Shown here: piece after piece, positions 37,803 through 47,045 of the stretch
Layout of the letters: every line of letters begins with the position of its first letter
How positions within the stretch are numbered: position 1 is the first letter of the stretch
Assembly (NCBI GenBank): GCA_937146765.1
Contig: CAKZRP010000067.1
Coordinates: 62,001-126,000 of the forward strand
Direction: 5' to 3'
From: an uncultured Paracoccaceae bacterium
GTDB taxonomy: Bacteria > Pseudomonadota > Alphaproteobacteria > Rhodobacterales > Rhodobacteraceae
Length of the DNA: 64,000 nt
Program-made: the position numbers and the translations under genes
The notes under the pieces: model-generated
Databases searched by the model: none
What the model saw: the letters and a program-made list of their open reading frames with translations, nothing else
Told to the model about the DNA's origin: nothing

Positions 37803-38121
37803 ATGTAGTGTTAGAAACCTTTTGTTAACCACTTTCCCGCATCCTGATCTTGTTTTCATCGGGATGGCAGGATCAGGCAGAGCAAGAGAGAACAACGATC
37901 ACCGGGCATAGCTCCTCACGTGGCAGCACGACGTCGCTGTGTTCGGACCCGTATCAAGACACCTCGTATCCGCAGACCTCCAGAAAGCGGACGACTTATC
38001 AGCAGCTGTTGTCAGGGCAGACAACAGGAGCGCCTCCGGGCCTCATGGGTGTGACTGCCCATGGCTCTGAGGCAGACCTATGGAACCGAAGACGGCATTT
38101 ACAGTGCCTCTTCGGTTTTTT
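37803..38121 (+). ncRNA. Candidate structured non-coding RNA between mutT and infB
   Basis: About 320 nt between a promoter-like site and an intrinsic terminator, convergent with infB. Hairpins seen: CCTGATC (37843-37849)/GATCAGG (37871-37877); TCCGC (37969-37973)/GCGGA (37987-37991); CTGTTGTC (38006-38013)/GACAACAG (38020-38027), perfect with loop AGGGCA; CATGGG (38044-38049)/CCCATG (38058-38063); then the terminator. An open frame from TTG 37850 runs on antisense to infB and looks artefactual. It does not match tmRNA, RNase P or SRP RNA signatures known to me. A long mutT 3' UTR is the main alternative. Confidence 0.4.
38084..38121 (+). terminator. Terminator of the candidate RNA
   Basis: AACCGAAGA (38084-38092), bulged C, GGCA pair with TGCC and TCTTCGGTT (38105-38117) around a 7-base loop, followed by a T-run to 38121. 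A strong rightward intrinsic terminator nearly 400 bp after mutT. Confidence 0.85.
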
Positions 38122-38150
38122 CTTTCCAGCGCCCCTTCCTGATGCCAAAG

Positions 38151-38179
38151 AAAAACCCCGGCCGTTTCCGACCGGGGTT
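38151..38179 (-). terminator. Terminator of the rimP-nusA-infB operon
   Basis: AACCCCGG (38154-38161) and CCGGGGTT (38172-38179) with a 10-base loop; on the minus strand the stem is followed by TTTTTCTTTGG. It lies 25 bases beyond the infB stop. Confidence 0.85.
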
Positions 38180-38203
38180 CAAATCCCTATGCTGAGCATC
38201 AGA

Positions 38204-40741
38204 TCAGTCGAGAGTGCGGGTGACTTCCTCACGCTCGAAGATCTCGATGACGTCCTTCGGACGCACGTCATCGTAGTTCTCAAACGCCATACCGCATTCC
38301 TGACCGGACTGAACTTCGGACACTTCGTCCTTGAAGCGCTTCAGGGTCTTCAGCGTGCCTTCGTGGATCACCACGTTGTCGCGCAGCAGACGCACACCGG
38401 CAGAGCGGCGCGCCACACCTTCGGTGACCAGACAGCCGGCGACCTTGCCGACGTTGGACACTTTGAAGACGTCCTTGATCTCGGCATAGCCGATGAAGTT
38501 CTCTTTGATCTCCGCAGAGAGCAGACCAGAGGCGGCTTTCTTCACGTCATCCACGAGGTCGTAGATCACCGAGTAATACCGGATCTCCACACCCTTTTGG
38601 TTCGCAGTGTTACGGGCCGAGGCATTGGCACGGACGTTGAAGCCCATGATCGGAGCGCCGGAGGCTTCCGCCAGACCCACGTCGGTCTCGGTGATCGCGC
38701 CCACACCGGAGTGCAGGACGCGCACGCGCACCTCGTCGTTGCCGATCTTTTCCATCGCCTGAACGATGGCTTCGGCAGAGCCCTGCACGTCGGCTTTGAC
38801 CAGGATCGGCAGCTCGGAGACGTTCTCGTCGTCCTTGGCCTTCTGCATCAGCTGTTCCAGCGTGGTGGCAGCCCCGGCAGCCGCGCGTTTGTCCTTGGCC
38901 GCCTGTTGACGGTACTCGGCAATCTCACGCGCTTGCGCCTCGGTTTCGGTCACGTTCAGCACGTCGCCCGCTTCGGGGGTGCCGTTGAGACCCAGAACCT
39001 CGACCGGAACCGAGGGACCGGCTTCCTGCACGCGCTCGCCCTTGTCGTTGATCAGCGCACGGACCTTGCCGTACTGCTCACCGACCACAAAGATGTCGCC
39101 TTGGCGCAGGGTGCCCTTCTGGATCAGAACGGTTGCGACCGGACCACGGCCCACGTCGAGCTGCGCTTCGATCACCGCGCCCTGAGCGGCCCGTTCCGGG
39201 TTCGCTTTCAGTTCGAGGATCTCTGCCTGCAGCGCAATCGCCTCCAAGAGGTTGTCGAGACCCTGGCCGGTATGGGCAGAAACTTCAACGTCCTGCACTT
39301 CACCAGACATGGCTTCCACCACCACTTCGTGGTTCAGAAGCTGGGTGCGCACGCGCAGCGGATCGGCTGCGGGCTTGTCCATCTTGTTGATCGCAACGAT
39401 CATCGGAACGCCGGCCGCTTTGGCGTGGGCGATTGCTTCTACGGTTTGCGGCATGACCGAATCGTCCGCAGCAACCACCAGGACCACGATGTCCGTCACC
39501 TGAGCCCCGCGCGAGCGCATCGAGGTGAAGGCCGCGTGGCCGGGGGTATCGAGGAAGGTCAGCGTGGTGCCGCTGTCGGTTTTCACCTGATACGCACCGA
39601 TGTGCTGGGTAATGCCGCCGGCTTCGCCTGCCACAACCTTCGCATCGCGAATCGCGTCCAGAAGCGAAGTCTTGCCGTGGTCGACGTGACCCATGATGGT
39701 GATGACCGGCGGACGATCCTGCAGATCCTCATCCTTGTCTTCGATTTCATTGATGACGTCTTCGACGTCCGCATCGGAAACGCGCACCACACGGTGACCG
39801 AATTCCTCGATGATCAGTTCTGCGGTATCCGCGTCAATGGTCTGGTTCTGCGTGACCATCATGCCCATTTTCATGAGCTCTTTGACCACGTCTGCAACGC
39901 GCTCTGCCATCCGGTTCGCCAGTTCGGAGACCACGATGGTTTCCGGCAGCTGCACGTCGCGGATGATCTTTTCACGCTCGGCCATACCCAGAGCTTTTTG
40001 ACGGGCGCGCTCTTGTTTGCGCTTCATCGACGCAACGGAGCGTTGACGTCCGCCTTCGCCGCCAGTTGCCTGGCTGAGAGTCAGTTTGCCGGAGCGGCGT
40101 CCGCCGTCGTCGCGCGCCTTGACGCTGCGACCACGTTCCTCACGCTCACGTTCCGCCTTGCGCGGTTGCAGGGCGGGTTTGTTGGCACCACCAGCATCGG
40201 CACCACCGGCGCGATCCGCAGGCGCAGCAGCGGCGGCGGCAGCAGCAGCAGGGGCTGCTTTTTCCGCTTTTGCTTCCGCAGCCTTGGCAGCAGCAGCGCG
40301 CTTGGTAGCCGCCTCTTCCTCGACGCGCTTGCGCTCTTCGTCTTCGGCCTTTTGACGCAGGCGTTCTTCAGCCTCGCGCTGTTCACGCTCCTTGGCTTCC
40401 ATTTCCGCACGGCGGCGTTCACGGTCTTCGGCGCGGGCCAGTTCGTCCGCCTCGCGCTGCGCTGCCTCATCGGCTTCGCGCGCCTTGGCGGCTTGGAGCG
40501 CCTTCAGGCGACGTTCCATCTCCGCATCGGAAATCCCTGCAGGGCGACGCGAAGCATCGCCGGCCGCAACGCCACCGGCGCCGCCTTTGCCCGCACCCGG
40601 CTTGGGGACAACCACACGTTTCCGTTTGGTCTCCACCACAACATTCTTGGTCCGACCGTGGCTGAAGCTCTGCTTCACATTCCCGGGCCGAGACCCGCCG
40701 CCACGCAGACCCAATGTTTTTTTGCCGTCACTATCGCTCAT
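38204..40741 (-). CDS. infB: Translation initiation factor IF-2
   Basis: An 845-aa GTPase that brings initiator tRNA to the 30S subunit. G1 is [13 protein letters not shown]3 DTPGHAAF, G4 NKMDKP. A long Ala/Glu/Arg/Lys-rich N-terminal extension (~80-230) includes repeats such as [22 protein letters not shown], then the IF2-N segment and domains II-IV. The only direct strand feature of note is the low-complexity N-terminus, usual in alphaproteobacteria. Last gene of the operon, 8 bp after the YlxR/L7Ae gene. Confidence 0.97.
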   Translation of the reverse strand: MSDSDGKKTLGLRGGGSRPGNVKQSFSHGRTKNVVVETKRKRVVVPKPGAGKGGAGGVAAGDASRRPAGISDAEMERRLKALQAAKAREADEAAQREADELARAEDRERRRAEMEAKEREQREAEERLRQKAEDEERKRVEEEAATKRAAAAKAAEAKAEKAAPAAAAAAAAAPADRAGGADAGGANKPALQPRKAEREREERGRSVKARDDGGRRSGKLTLSQATGGEGGRQRSVASMKRKQERARQKALGMAEREKIIRDVQLPETIVVSELANRMAERVADVVKELMKMGMMVTQNQTIDADTAELIIEEFGHRVVRVSDADVEDVINEIEDKDEDLQDRPPVITIMGHVDHGKTSLLDAIRDAKVVAGEAGGITQHIGAYQVKTDSGTTLTFLDTPGHAAFTSMRSRGAQVTDIVVLVVAADDSVMPQTVEAIAHAKAAGVPMIVAINKMDKPAADPLRVRTQLLNHEVVVEAMSGEVQDVEVSAHTGQGLDNLLEAIALQAEILELKANPERAAQGAVIEAQLDVGRGPVATVLIQKGTLRQGDIFVVGEQYGKVRALINDKGERVQEAGPSVPVEVLGLNGTPEAGDVLNVTETEAQAREIAEYRQQAAKDKRAAAGAATTLEQLMQKAKDDENVSELPILVKADVQGSAEAIVQAMEKIGNDEVRVRVLHSGVGAITETDVGLAEASGAPIMGFNVRANASARNTANQKGVEIRYYSVIYDLVDDVKKAASGLLSAEIKENFIGYAEIKDVFKVSNVGKVAGCLVTEGVARRSAGVRLLRDNVVIHEGTLKTLKRFKDEVSEVQSGQECGMAFENYDDVRPKDVIEIFEREEVTRTLD

Positions 40742-40749
40742 AAAGCTAC

Positions 40750-41367
40750 TTATCCTTCCGTGCGGCCGTTGCCGCCCTTTTCGCGCAAACCCTGCAATCG
40801 CTGGGCTTCCTCTACAACACGTTGGCTGAGTCCACCAGAGGCGAGCGCGGCATGTATGACAGTTTCACGCCCAAAAGCCATGCCAAGCTCATCCGCCGTC
40901 AGGCAACCGATGAATTTACCCCGATGCGGGGTGCTCAGCTTCGACTTCCCTCGCCCGGACCCGTCCGAGGCCTGGATCAGAACCCGAGCCTCTTCCTTTG
41001 CCAGCCAATCCTTGACCTTTTCAAACCCGCCAACGGCATCTCCCGACTTGCGCGCCAGGCTGATGAGGTCGACGAGCCGACGCACGATCTGGCGCTCCAC
41101 CTCGTCGATCAGCCCCTCGCTCACCGTCACCTGCGTCTTGAACCCGCGGGAGAAGAGTTTCTTCTTCACAGCCTGCTCCAACGCCGACCGGGTTGAAGAG
41201 ACATAACAGCCACGCCCCGGCAGCTTGCCCATCACGTCGGCAAAGACCTGATTGTCAGGCCCCAGCACGAAACGGATGAGCCCGGCCTTGGGCTCCGTCT
41301 CGCCGGTTGCGAGACATTTCCGTTCCGGCCCGTCAGGACGGGATTTTTCAGCACCACCACGCGTCAT
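40750..41367 (-). CDS. RNA-binding protein, YlxR (DUF448) fused to an L7Ae-like domain
   Basis: A 205-aa protein. Residues ~10-95 are YlxR-like ([44 protein letters not shown]), and ~100-190 resemble L7Ae/YlxQ ([39 protein letters not shown]). In Firmicutes these are two separate genes of the nusA-infB operon; the fusion is typical of alphaproteobacteria. Probable RNA-binding accessory factor of transcription or RNase P. Confidence 0.9.
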   Translation of the reverse strand: MTRGGAEKSRPDGPERKCLATGETEPKAGLIRFVLGPDNQVFADVMGKLPGRGCYVSSTRSALEQAVKKKLFSRGFKTQVTVSEGLIDEVERQIVRRLVDLISLARKSGDAVGGFEKVKDWLAKEEARVLIQASDGSGRGKSKLSTPHRGKFIGCLTADELGMAFGRETVIHAALASGGLSQRVVEEAQRLQGLREKGGNGRTEG

Positions 41368-41393
41368 TCACGTCTCCTGGGAGAAGGGAGGCC

Positions 41394-43010
41394 TCAGGCC
41401 TCCTCGTCCCCATCCACCTCGTCTTCGAGGTCTTCGGCATCGCCTTCAAGATCTGCTGGGTCCACCCAGCCGAGCATGATGCGTGCCGTCATCACCAGAT
41501 TTTGCGCCTCTTCCAGGCTCACGTCGAAGGGCTCGAGGATCCCCTCGTCCTTCACCCGCTCGCCATTGACGGTGGTCCAGCCGCCCGCCAATTCCCAGTC
41601 AGCGCAGGTGGCGAAGTCTTCAAGCGATTTCACATCGTCCTTCGCCAATGCTTCCACCATCTGGGGTGTCAGGCCCTCAAAGTCAATAAGGCTGTCCTCG
41701 ACACCCAGGGCGCGGGCATTGTCGAGCGCTGCCTTGGCCTGCGCTTCGAGATAGTCGCGGGCGCGGGCCTGCAGCTCCTCGGCGGTGGCTTCGTCGACAC
41801 CATCGATGACCAGCAGTTCGTCCAACTCCACATAGGCCACCTCTTCGAGGTTGGTGAAGCCTTCGGAAACCAGCAGCTGGGCGAAGAATTCGTCCAGATC
41901 GAGGGTTTCCATGAACAACGCGGTGCGGGCTTCGAATTCCTTCTGACGGCGGGCGGATTCTTCCTCCTCCGTCATGATGTCGATGTCCAGACCGGTGAGC
42001 TGGGAGGCCAGGCGCACGTTCTGGCCACGGCGACCGATGGCAAGCGACAGTTGCTCGTCGGGCACGACCACTTCGATCTTGCCGGCTTCTTCGTCCAGAA
42101 CCACCTTGGTGACTTCCGCAGGCTGCAGCGCGTTCACGAGGAAGGTCGGCTGGTCTTCGTTCCACGGAATGATGTCGATCTTCTCGCCCTGCAGCTCGTT
42201 TACCACCGCCTGCACGCGGGAGCCACGCATACCCACACAGGCGCCAACCGGGTCGATCGAGTTGTCATAGGAGACAACAGCGATTTTCGCACGCGAGCCG
42301 GGATCACGGGCCACGGCCTTGATCTCGATGATGCCATCATAGATTTCCGGCACTTCCATCTTGAACAGCTCGGCCATGAATTCCGGCGCGGTACGGCTGA
42401 GGAAGATCTGCGGGCCACGCGGTTCGCGACGCACGTCCTTGATGTAGCAGCGGATACGGTCGTTCGGGCGATAGCTCTCGCGGCCGATCTTCTCGTTGCG
42501 GCGCAGAATCGCCTCGCCAGAGCCCACGTCGACGATGACGTTGCCGTATTCCTCACGCTTGACGACGCCGTTGATAATGGTGCCGTTGCGGTCCTTGAAC
42601 TCTTCGTACTGACGGTCACGCTCGGCTTCCCGCACCTTTTGCAGGATCACCTGCTTGGCGGATTGCGCGGCGATCCGACCCATCTCGACAGGGGGCACCT
42701 CGTCGACGATGGTATCGCCGATCTGCGGGTCAGCCAGATACTGTTTCGCCTGCGCGACGGTCAGCTCGGCCTGGTAGTTTTCCAGCTCTTCATCCGCCAC
42801 CACGGTCCGCACACGGGTAAAGGTCGCCTTGCCGGTCTTGCGGTCGATGGAGACACGAATGTCCATCTCGCTGCCGTAACGGCTCTTTGCGGCACGGGCG
42901 AGGCTCTCTTCCATCGCAGCGACCACCAGACCGGGGTCGATCATCTTTTCACGCGCCACGGCCTCGGCGGTTTGCAACAGCTCCAGCTGGTTTGCAGAGG
43001 TGATAGCCAT
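41394..43010 (-). CDS. nusA: Transcription termination/antitermination factor NusA
   Basis: A 538-aa protein: N-terminal RNAP-binding domain (residues 1-130), S1 domain with NGVVKREEYGNVIVDVGSGEAILRR, tandem KH domains (VGACVGMRGSRVQAVVNELQGEKIDIIPW; LSLAIGRRGQNVRLASQLTGLDIDI), and C-terminal acidic repeats ending DLEGDAEDLEDEVDGDEEA. It overlaps rimP by one base. In E. coli NusA controls termination in its own operon leader, relevant to the hairpin before rimP. Confidence 0.97.
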   Translation of the reverse strand: MAITSANQLELLQTAEAVAREKMIDPGLVVAAMEESLARAAKSRYGSEMDIRVSIDRKTGKATFTRVRTVVADEELENYQAELTVAQAKQYLADPQIGDTIVDEVPPVEMGRIAAQSAKQVILQKVREAERDRQYEEFKDRNGTIINGVVKREEYGNVIVDVGSGEAILRRNEKIGRESYRPNDRIRCYIKDVRREPRGPQIFLSRTAPEFMAELFKMEVPEIYDGIIEIKAVARDPGSRAKIAVVSYDNSIDPVGACVGMRGSRVQAVVNELQGEKIDIIPWNEDQPTFLVNALQPAEVTKVVLDEEAGKIEVVVPDEQLSLAIGRRGQNVRLASQLTGLDIDIMTEEEESARRQKEFEARTALFMETLDLDEFFAQLLVSEGFTNLEEVAYVELDELLVIDGVDEATAEELQARARDYLEAQAKAALDNARALGVEDSLIDFEGLTPQMVEALAKDDVKSLEDFATCADWELAGGWTTVNGERVKDEGILEPFDVSLEEAQNLVMTARIMLGWVDPADLEGDAEDLEDEVDGDEEA

Positions 43011-43621
43011 TACTCGTTCTCCTCTTCGGACCCTTCGGTCCCTTCTGCGGACCCTTCGGTCTCGATGTCGTCAAAGGCGTCTTCGTTCAGAACACCAGCG
43101 GCCTTGCGCTGGCGCAGCATTTCCTTGATGAGGTCGTCGGTCAGCACCAGCTTCGCATCGCTCAACCAGTCGAACTTCAATCCGATGGTCACGGTCTCGC
43201 CGCCTTCCTCGATATTGATCAGCACCTCATCGTCCTCGACTCCCGCCAGCTCACCCTTGAAGCGGCGACGACCGTCGATCAGCTCGGCGGTTTCCAGCTT
43301 GGCCTCATAGCCTTCGAACATGTCGAAGTCCTTCAGGCGGGTCAGCGGACGGTCGATGCCGGGGCTTGACACCTCAAGCGTATAGGCATCGAGAATCGGA
43401 TCCTCGACATCGAGCGTGGCGCTCACCGCGTTCGAGATCTTGGCGCAGTCATCCACCTCGATACCGCCATCGGGGCGGTCGGCCATGATCTGCAGCGTGG
43501 TACTCTTGCCAGACATCAGCCGGATGCGGACCAACTCGTAGCCCAGATCCTCAATCACCGGAGTGATGATCTCGGCGAGGCGGCGGTCGATCGCGGCTTT
43601 GGCAATCAGGTCGTTGCTCAT
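43010..43621 (-). CDS. rimP: Ribosome maturation factor RimP
   Basis: A 203-aa 30S assembly factor ([20 protein letters not shown] near the start; [29 protein letters not shown] centrally) with an acidic alphaproteobacterial tail. ATG 43621 has GGAAG upstream; the longer in-frame start at 43756 would read through a terminator hairpin and is rejected. First gene of rimP-nusA-YlxR/L7Ae-infB. Confidence 0.95.
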   Translation of the reverse strand: MSNDLIAKAAIDRRLAEIITPVIEDLGYELVRIRLMSGKSTTLQIMADRPDGGIEVDDCAKISNAVSATLDVEDPILDAYTLEVSSPGIDRPLTRLKDFDMFEGYEAKLETAELIDGRRRFKGELAGVEDDEVLINIEEGGETVTIGLKFDWLSDAKLVLTDDLIKEMLRQRKAAGVLNEDAFDDIETEGSAEGTEGSEEENE

Positions 43622-43636
43622 CAGACTTCCAAACAC

Positions 43637-43659
43637 AAAAAAACGGGCCTGCGGCCCGT
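43637..43659 (-). terminator. Terminator or attenuator immediately before rimP
   Basis: ACGGGCC (43643-43649), loop TGC, GGCCCGT (43653-43659); on the minus strand it is followed by a seven-T run that ends about 15 bases before the rimP start. It is downstream of a promoter-like sequence at 43716-43744, so it would lie inside the rimP leader. It may also serve the anti-sigma gene upstream. Confidence 0.75.
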
Positions 43660-43715
43660 CGAAATCAATCGTTGGTGCCTCAGGCCCAGAGCCCGACGCG
43701 CCGCTGTTGAGCGTT

Positions 43716-43744
43716 GATATACGCCTGCGGGCCCTGTTTTGCAA
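43716..43744 (-). promoter_or_regulatory. Candidate promoter of the rimP-nusA-infB operon
   Basis: Read on the minus strand: TTGCAA (43744-43739), 17-base spacer, TATATC (43721-43716). Predicted RNA start near 43709, giving a leader of about 88 nt that contains the hairpin at 43643-43659. Confidence 0.5.
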
Positions 43745-43789
43745 GTGCTTCCTCACAGGACGCCGTCAGGCGGTCCCGGGGCGGGGCGG

Positions 43790-44536
43790 TCAGCCCTGCC
43801 CCAGACGCTGTTTCATGGCTTCGGCAAGGGCACGGGTGCGGGCAGGATCCTGCCCGCCGATCACCAGATAGCCCACACCATTCTCCACCCAGGACGTCGC
43901 CGCCATGCCCTGAGCGATGCGGTCGCTCGGCGCGCTGTCGGCATTGGTCGTGGTCAGCACACAGAGCGCGAAGGGTGTGCCATCCTCGCTCAGGTAGGCC
44001 ATCTGCATCAACGGTTTACCCTTGAAGCCCAAGACCTGCGCCCGGCGGAAATCCAGCCCCTCGATCGCAGTGGCCGCGGCCAGCTCGACCCCGGCGCGAT
44101 CGCGGAAATCCTCGAGCACGCCCAGCGCCACCTCGGAACTTTGCGTGGTCTCTTCGAGCGTCTCCGTCATGTAGAGCGATTGATAGCTGGCCACCACGTC
44201 GATCCACCCCGGCGCCGCCTGCTCCGGCTGCATCAGATAGCCACCACCGAATCCAAGTCCAAGCGCGAGGACAACGGAGGCTACGAGCCGCAGCGGCTGC
44301 CAGTTGCGATTGGCGGCCGGGCGCGGCAGCTCCGGCACTGGCGGCGGGGCTAGACGCTCCATTGCAAAGGCCGCGCGCACCGCCTCCAGCGGGATCGTCA
44401 GCCCCTCCAGCCGGGCCACAAGCGTGGGATCTCGTGCGAGGCCTGCGTCGATACGGGCCACGAGCACTGCGTCCGCCTCCCCGTCGAGATAGGCGGTGAG
44501 GTCTTCATCGGTGATGCCGTCATGTACCTCGGTCAT
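43790..44536 (-). CDS. Transmembrane anti-sigma factor (partner of the adjacent ECF sigma)
   Basis: A 248-aa protein with an N-terminal cytoplasmic region (DGITDEDLTAYLDGEADAVLVARIDAGLARDP, the anti-sigma pattern without a clear zinc HxxxCxxC), one membrane helix (~82-102) and a ~145-residue periplasmic domain ending VGYLVIGGQDPARTRALAEAMKQ. It overlaps the sigma-factor gene by ATGA. Expected to hold the sigma factor inactive until a membrane or periplasmic signal. The signal is unknown. Confidence 0.8.
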   Translation of the reverse strand: MTEVHDGITDEDLTAYLDGEADAVLVARIDAGLARDPTLVARLEGLTIPLEAVRAAFAMERLAPPPVPELPRPAANRNWQPLRLVASVVLALGLGFGGGYLMQPEQAAPGWIDVVASYQSLYMTETLEETTQSSEVALGVLEDFRDRAGVELAAATAIEGLDFRRAQVLGFKGKPLMQMAYLSEDGTPFALCVLTTTNADSAPSDRIAQGMAATSWVENGVGYLVIGGQDPARTRALAEAMKQRLGQG

Positions 44537-45066
44537 TTTCCAGCCTCCACCACAGACAGCTCGCCTGCGATCTTCTTGCGTGCGCTGGCCAGACGGCTCA
44601 TCACCGTACCAATCGGAATGCCAAGCGTGTCAGCGGTCTCCTGATAGGTGAAACCCTCCACATAGGCCAGCAGGACCACGACCCTTTGACCTTCCGGCAG
44701 CGCTCCTATCTTGGCAAACACTTCAGCGACGAAAATATTCTCTTCCGCCGTTGCGGACCCGTCCGAGATTTCCGTGTCCTCCAGTGCGACCAGCCCGGTG
44801 CCGGTGCGCACGGCGGTCGCCCGGATCTCATTCAGCCAGAGCCGATGCGCCATCCGGAACAGCCAGCGGTCCAGATGGGTGCCCGGCTGATAGCTCTCAT
44901 GCCTTTCCATCGCCCGCAGGCAGGTGTTCTGCGCCAGATCATCGGCGCGGTCGCGTTTGCCCGTCTGCATCAGACAATAGCGCCAGAGCCGGGGATAGAT
45001 CGCCCCGATCCCCTCGCGGATCTCATCAAGCGCGGATTTTTTGAAGAAACCGAGAATGGGTCCCAC
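44533..45066 (-). CDS. ECF-family RNA polymerase sigma factor
   Basis: A 177-aa sigma factor with regions 2 (LWRYCLMQTGKRDRADDLAQNTCLRAME…LDRWLFRMAHRLWLNEIR) and 4 (LPEGQRVVVLLAYVEGFTYQETADTLGIPIGTVMSRLASARKKI) and no region 1 or 3. The GTG start at 45066 is the only plausible one but its AGGA abuts the codon, so the exact start is uncertain. Coupled to the anti-sigma gene. Targets unknown. Confidence 0.9.
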   Translation of the reverse strand: MGPILGFFKKSALDEIREGIGAIYPRLWRYCLMQTGKRDRADDLAQNTCLRAMERHESYQPGTHLDRWLFRMAHRLWLNEIRATAVRTGTGLVALEDTEISDGSATAEENIFVAEVFAKIGALPEGQRVVVLLAYVEGFTYQETADTLGIPIGTVMSRLASARKKIAGELSVVEAGK

Positions 45067-45160
45067 TCCTGAGGATCGAGCAATGCGTCACGTCAACGTC
45101 AATTCGGCGCCACACTAACGGCAAGGGCGGGATCTTCTCAACTCATAGTTTTGCGAAAGG

Positions 45161-46018
45161 TCACAGCATCCACCAGCGCTCGGCGATCCGATGGTCATCA
45201 AGCGGGCCTCGGGCGGAAATCCTGGCAGGCAGCGCAACGTGAGTCGCCACCGCCAAGGCCATATCCATTTCCGACGGGTGGTAGTGGAACCGTCCGCGAC
45301 CGCTAAGTCCGGCAGCAAGGGGGAGCGCCGCCGCATCGACATACCCGTCGCGCAGGGCTTCGGCCCGAACCGCCGGATCCGGGATCACGATCAGGTCCAG
45401 CGCATCGAACCAGCCGGCCTTGCCGTCCCGGAAATGCGCGTCCCGGCGCAGGGCGCGGAAATGCCGCCCCTCCTGCGCCCGGTCGACCCGGTAGAGCCCC
45501 GTGCCCGCCATGGAGGACAGATCGCCCGAAACCGCACCCATCGGCGCGATCACCAGACCCGCATCGGCCAGTCGATAAGGCAGATGCGGATTACCCGATT
45601 CAAGCCGGATCACCAGAGCACCCTCGTCGGACAAATGCAGGTCGCGCACCCCGGCAAGGCTCTGGCGTCCCTGCGACAGATGCGCGTCGAGCGAGGCGAT
45701 CACATCATCACCGCTGAGGACTCCGCCCCCGTGAACCGGCACATCCGGCCGCAGTTCGAAACGCCAGATCCGGGCCGTATCATCGCTGTGCCACGCGGTG
45801 GCCAGTTCCCCCCGCAAAAGCCCGTCTGGCGCCACCTCGGTCAGTTGATCGCAGATCGCGGCGCGGGCCACCGAAGCCAGCAGATCCCCCTCGCGCGGCA
45901 CCGCCAGCCTGAAGGTGCCACCGCGTCGTGGCTGATCGGCCAAGGACGCCCCGGTCGCGGCCAGCAGGGCTGCCGCTGCACCGGAGGCAAAGAGGGCCCG
46001 GCGATCCAGACGTTTCAT
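45161..46018 (-). CDS. Short solute-binding-protein-like protein (SBP_bac_5 type), apparently truncated
   Basis: A 285-aa exported protein. The N-terminus has an RR motif and signal peptide (LDRRALFASGAAAALLAATGASLA), possibly Tat type. The next region (RGGTFRLAVP, LTEVAPDGLLRGELATAWHSDD…WRFELRPDVPVHGGG) matches the start of peptide/nickel-type binding proteins, usually ~500 aa; the second lobe is largely missing. No frameshift remnant of the missing part is evident downstream. It is coupled to pip by ATGA overlap, so expression looks selected. Function unknown; a short binding protein or a decayed one are possible. Confidence 0.75.
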   Translation of the reverse strand: MKRLDRRALFASGAAAALLAATGASLADQPRRGGTFRLAVPREGDLLASVARAAICDQLTEVAPDGLLRGELATAWHSDDTARIWRFELRPDVPVHGGGVLSGDDVIASLDAHLSQGRQSLAGVRDLHLSDEGALVIRLESGNPHLPYRLADAGLVIAPMGAVSGDLSSMAGTGLYRVDRAQEGRHFRALRRDAHFRDGKAGWFDALDLIVIPDPAVRAEALRDGYVDAAALPLAAGLSGRGRFHYHPSEMDMALAVATHVALPARISARGPLDDHRIAERWWML

Positions 46019-46995
46019 GCGGTCATATCCTCTGCCAGCTCGTCCATTGCCTTGACCAGCGCCGCGCTGATCCCCGGTTCGGACAGGGCGTGTCCCGCGT
46101 TGCGCACCATGACAAGCTCGGAATTCGGCCAACGCTCGTGAATGCTGTAGGCAGAGTGCGGCGGACAGATCATGTCATAGCGCCCCTGCACGATGATCCC
46201 GGGGATATGGGCGATGCGCTCCATATTCGCAAGGATCTGGCCGTCCATATGCAGAAAGCCGCCATTGATGAAGTAGTGATTCTCCAGCCGCGCGAAGGCC
46301 CGCGCGTAATCGCCCGGGCTCTCCCCGGACAGTCCATTGGAATAGACCGAAGCCAGGGCGTTTTCCCAGGCGGACCAGGCGCGCCCGTAGTGGACCTCTT
46401 CCTCGCGGTTCCCCGAGAAGAGCCGTTTGTGGTAGGCCGCGATCAGGTCACCCTGTTCGTCCTGCGGAATCAGGGCAGTGAATTTCGCCCAGGTCTCCGG
46501 CCAGAACTTGCCGGCGCCACCGCCATAGAACCAGTCCAGCTCGGCGTGGGTCATCAGGAAGACGCCGCGCAGCACCAGATGGGTCACCCGGTCAGGATGG
46601 GTCTGGGCGTAAATCAGCGCCAGGGTTGCGCCCCAACTGCCGCCAAACAGCGCCCAAGCCTCGATATCGAGGCGCTCGCGGATCAACTCCATATCCGCAA
46701 CCAGATGCCAGGTGGTGTTGTCCTCGCAGGAGGCATGGGGCCGCGATCGACCACAGCCACGCTGATCGAACAGGATGATCCGATAGATCTTGGGGTCGAA
46801 ATAGCGCCGCATCGCCGGGCTGGTACCGCCGCCGGGTCCACCATGACAGACGATCACCGGCACACCCTCGGGATTGCCGCATTGCTCCATATAGATCCGG
46901 TGCCCTTGCCCGACCTCCAGCATCCGCTGATCGAAAGGCTCGATCGGCGGGTGGAGAAACTGCACTGCGCGCTTTTGATCCGGGTATTTGTCCAT
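46015..46995 (-). CDS. pip: Proline iminopeptidase
   Basis: A 326-aa alpha/beta hydrolase (peptidase S33) that removes N-terminal proline from peptides. HGGPGGG forms the oxyanion region, GGSWGATLALIYAQ carries the nucleophile Ser, and NAGHALSEP carries the catalytic His. FDQRGCGRSRPHA is diagnostic of Pip. ATG 46995 is preferred (AGGTCA upstream) over an in-frame ATG 30 bases earlier. Divergent from ubiG by 50 bp. Confidence 0.94.
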   Translation of the reverse strand: MDKYPDQKRAVQFLHPPIEPFDQRMLEVGQGHRIYMEQCGNPEGVPVIVCHGGPGGGTSPAMRRYFDPKIYRIILFDQRGCGRSRPHASCEDNTTWHLVADMELIRERLDIEAWALFGGSWGATLALIYAQTHPDRVTHLVLRGVFLMTHAELDWFYGGGAGKFWPETWAKFTALIPQDEQGDLIAAYHKRLFSGNREEEVHYGRAWSAWENALASVYSNGLSGESPGDYARAFARLENHYFINGGFLHMDGQILANMERIAHIPGIIVQGRYDMICPPHSAYSIHERWPNSELVMVRNAGHALSEPGISAALVKAMDELAEDMTA

Positions 46996-47045
46996 TACTG
47001 ACCTAGCTTGACACCTGAACACCAAGAAAACACACGGAGACAGGA

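Noticed and set aside
37803..38121. Two-piece tmRNA, RNase P RNA or SRP RNA
   Set aside because: No alphaproteobacterial tag frame such as an ANDN-type peptide, no RNase P conserved box and no SRP GGAAGG-type loop were seen.
37850..41206. Rightward 1118-codon open frame across infB
   Set aside because: It is antisense to a certain infB gene, starts with TTG without a ribosome site and reads as His/Arg/Phe-rich filler typical of the reverse of a high-GC gene.
41307..43310. Rightward 667-codon open frame antisense to nusA
   Set aside because: Mirror of nusA codon structure, His/Phe-rich, no domain.
43010..43756. RimP starting at 43756
   Set aside because: Would translate through the terminator hairpin and add 45 atypical residues; ATG 43621 has a ribosome site and the family N-terminus.
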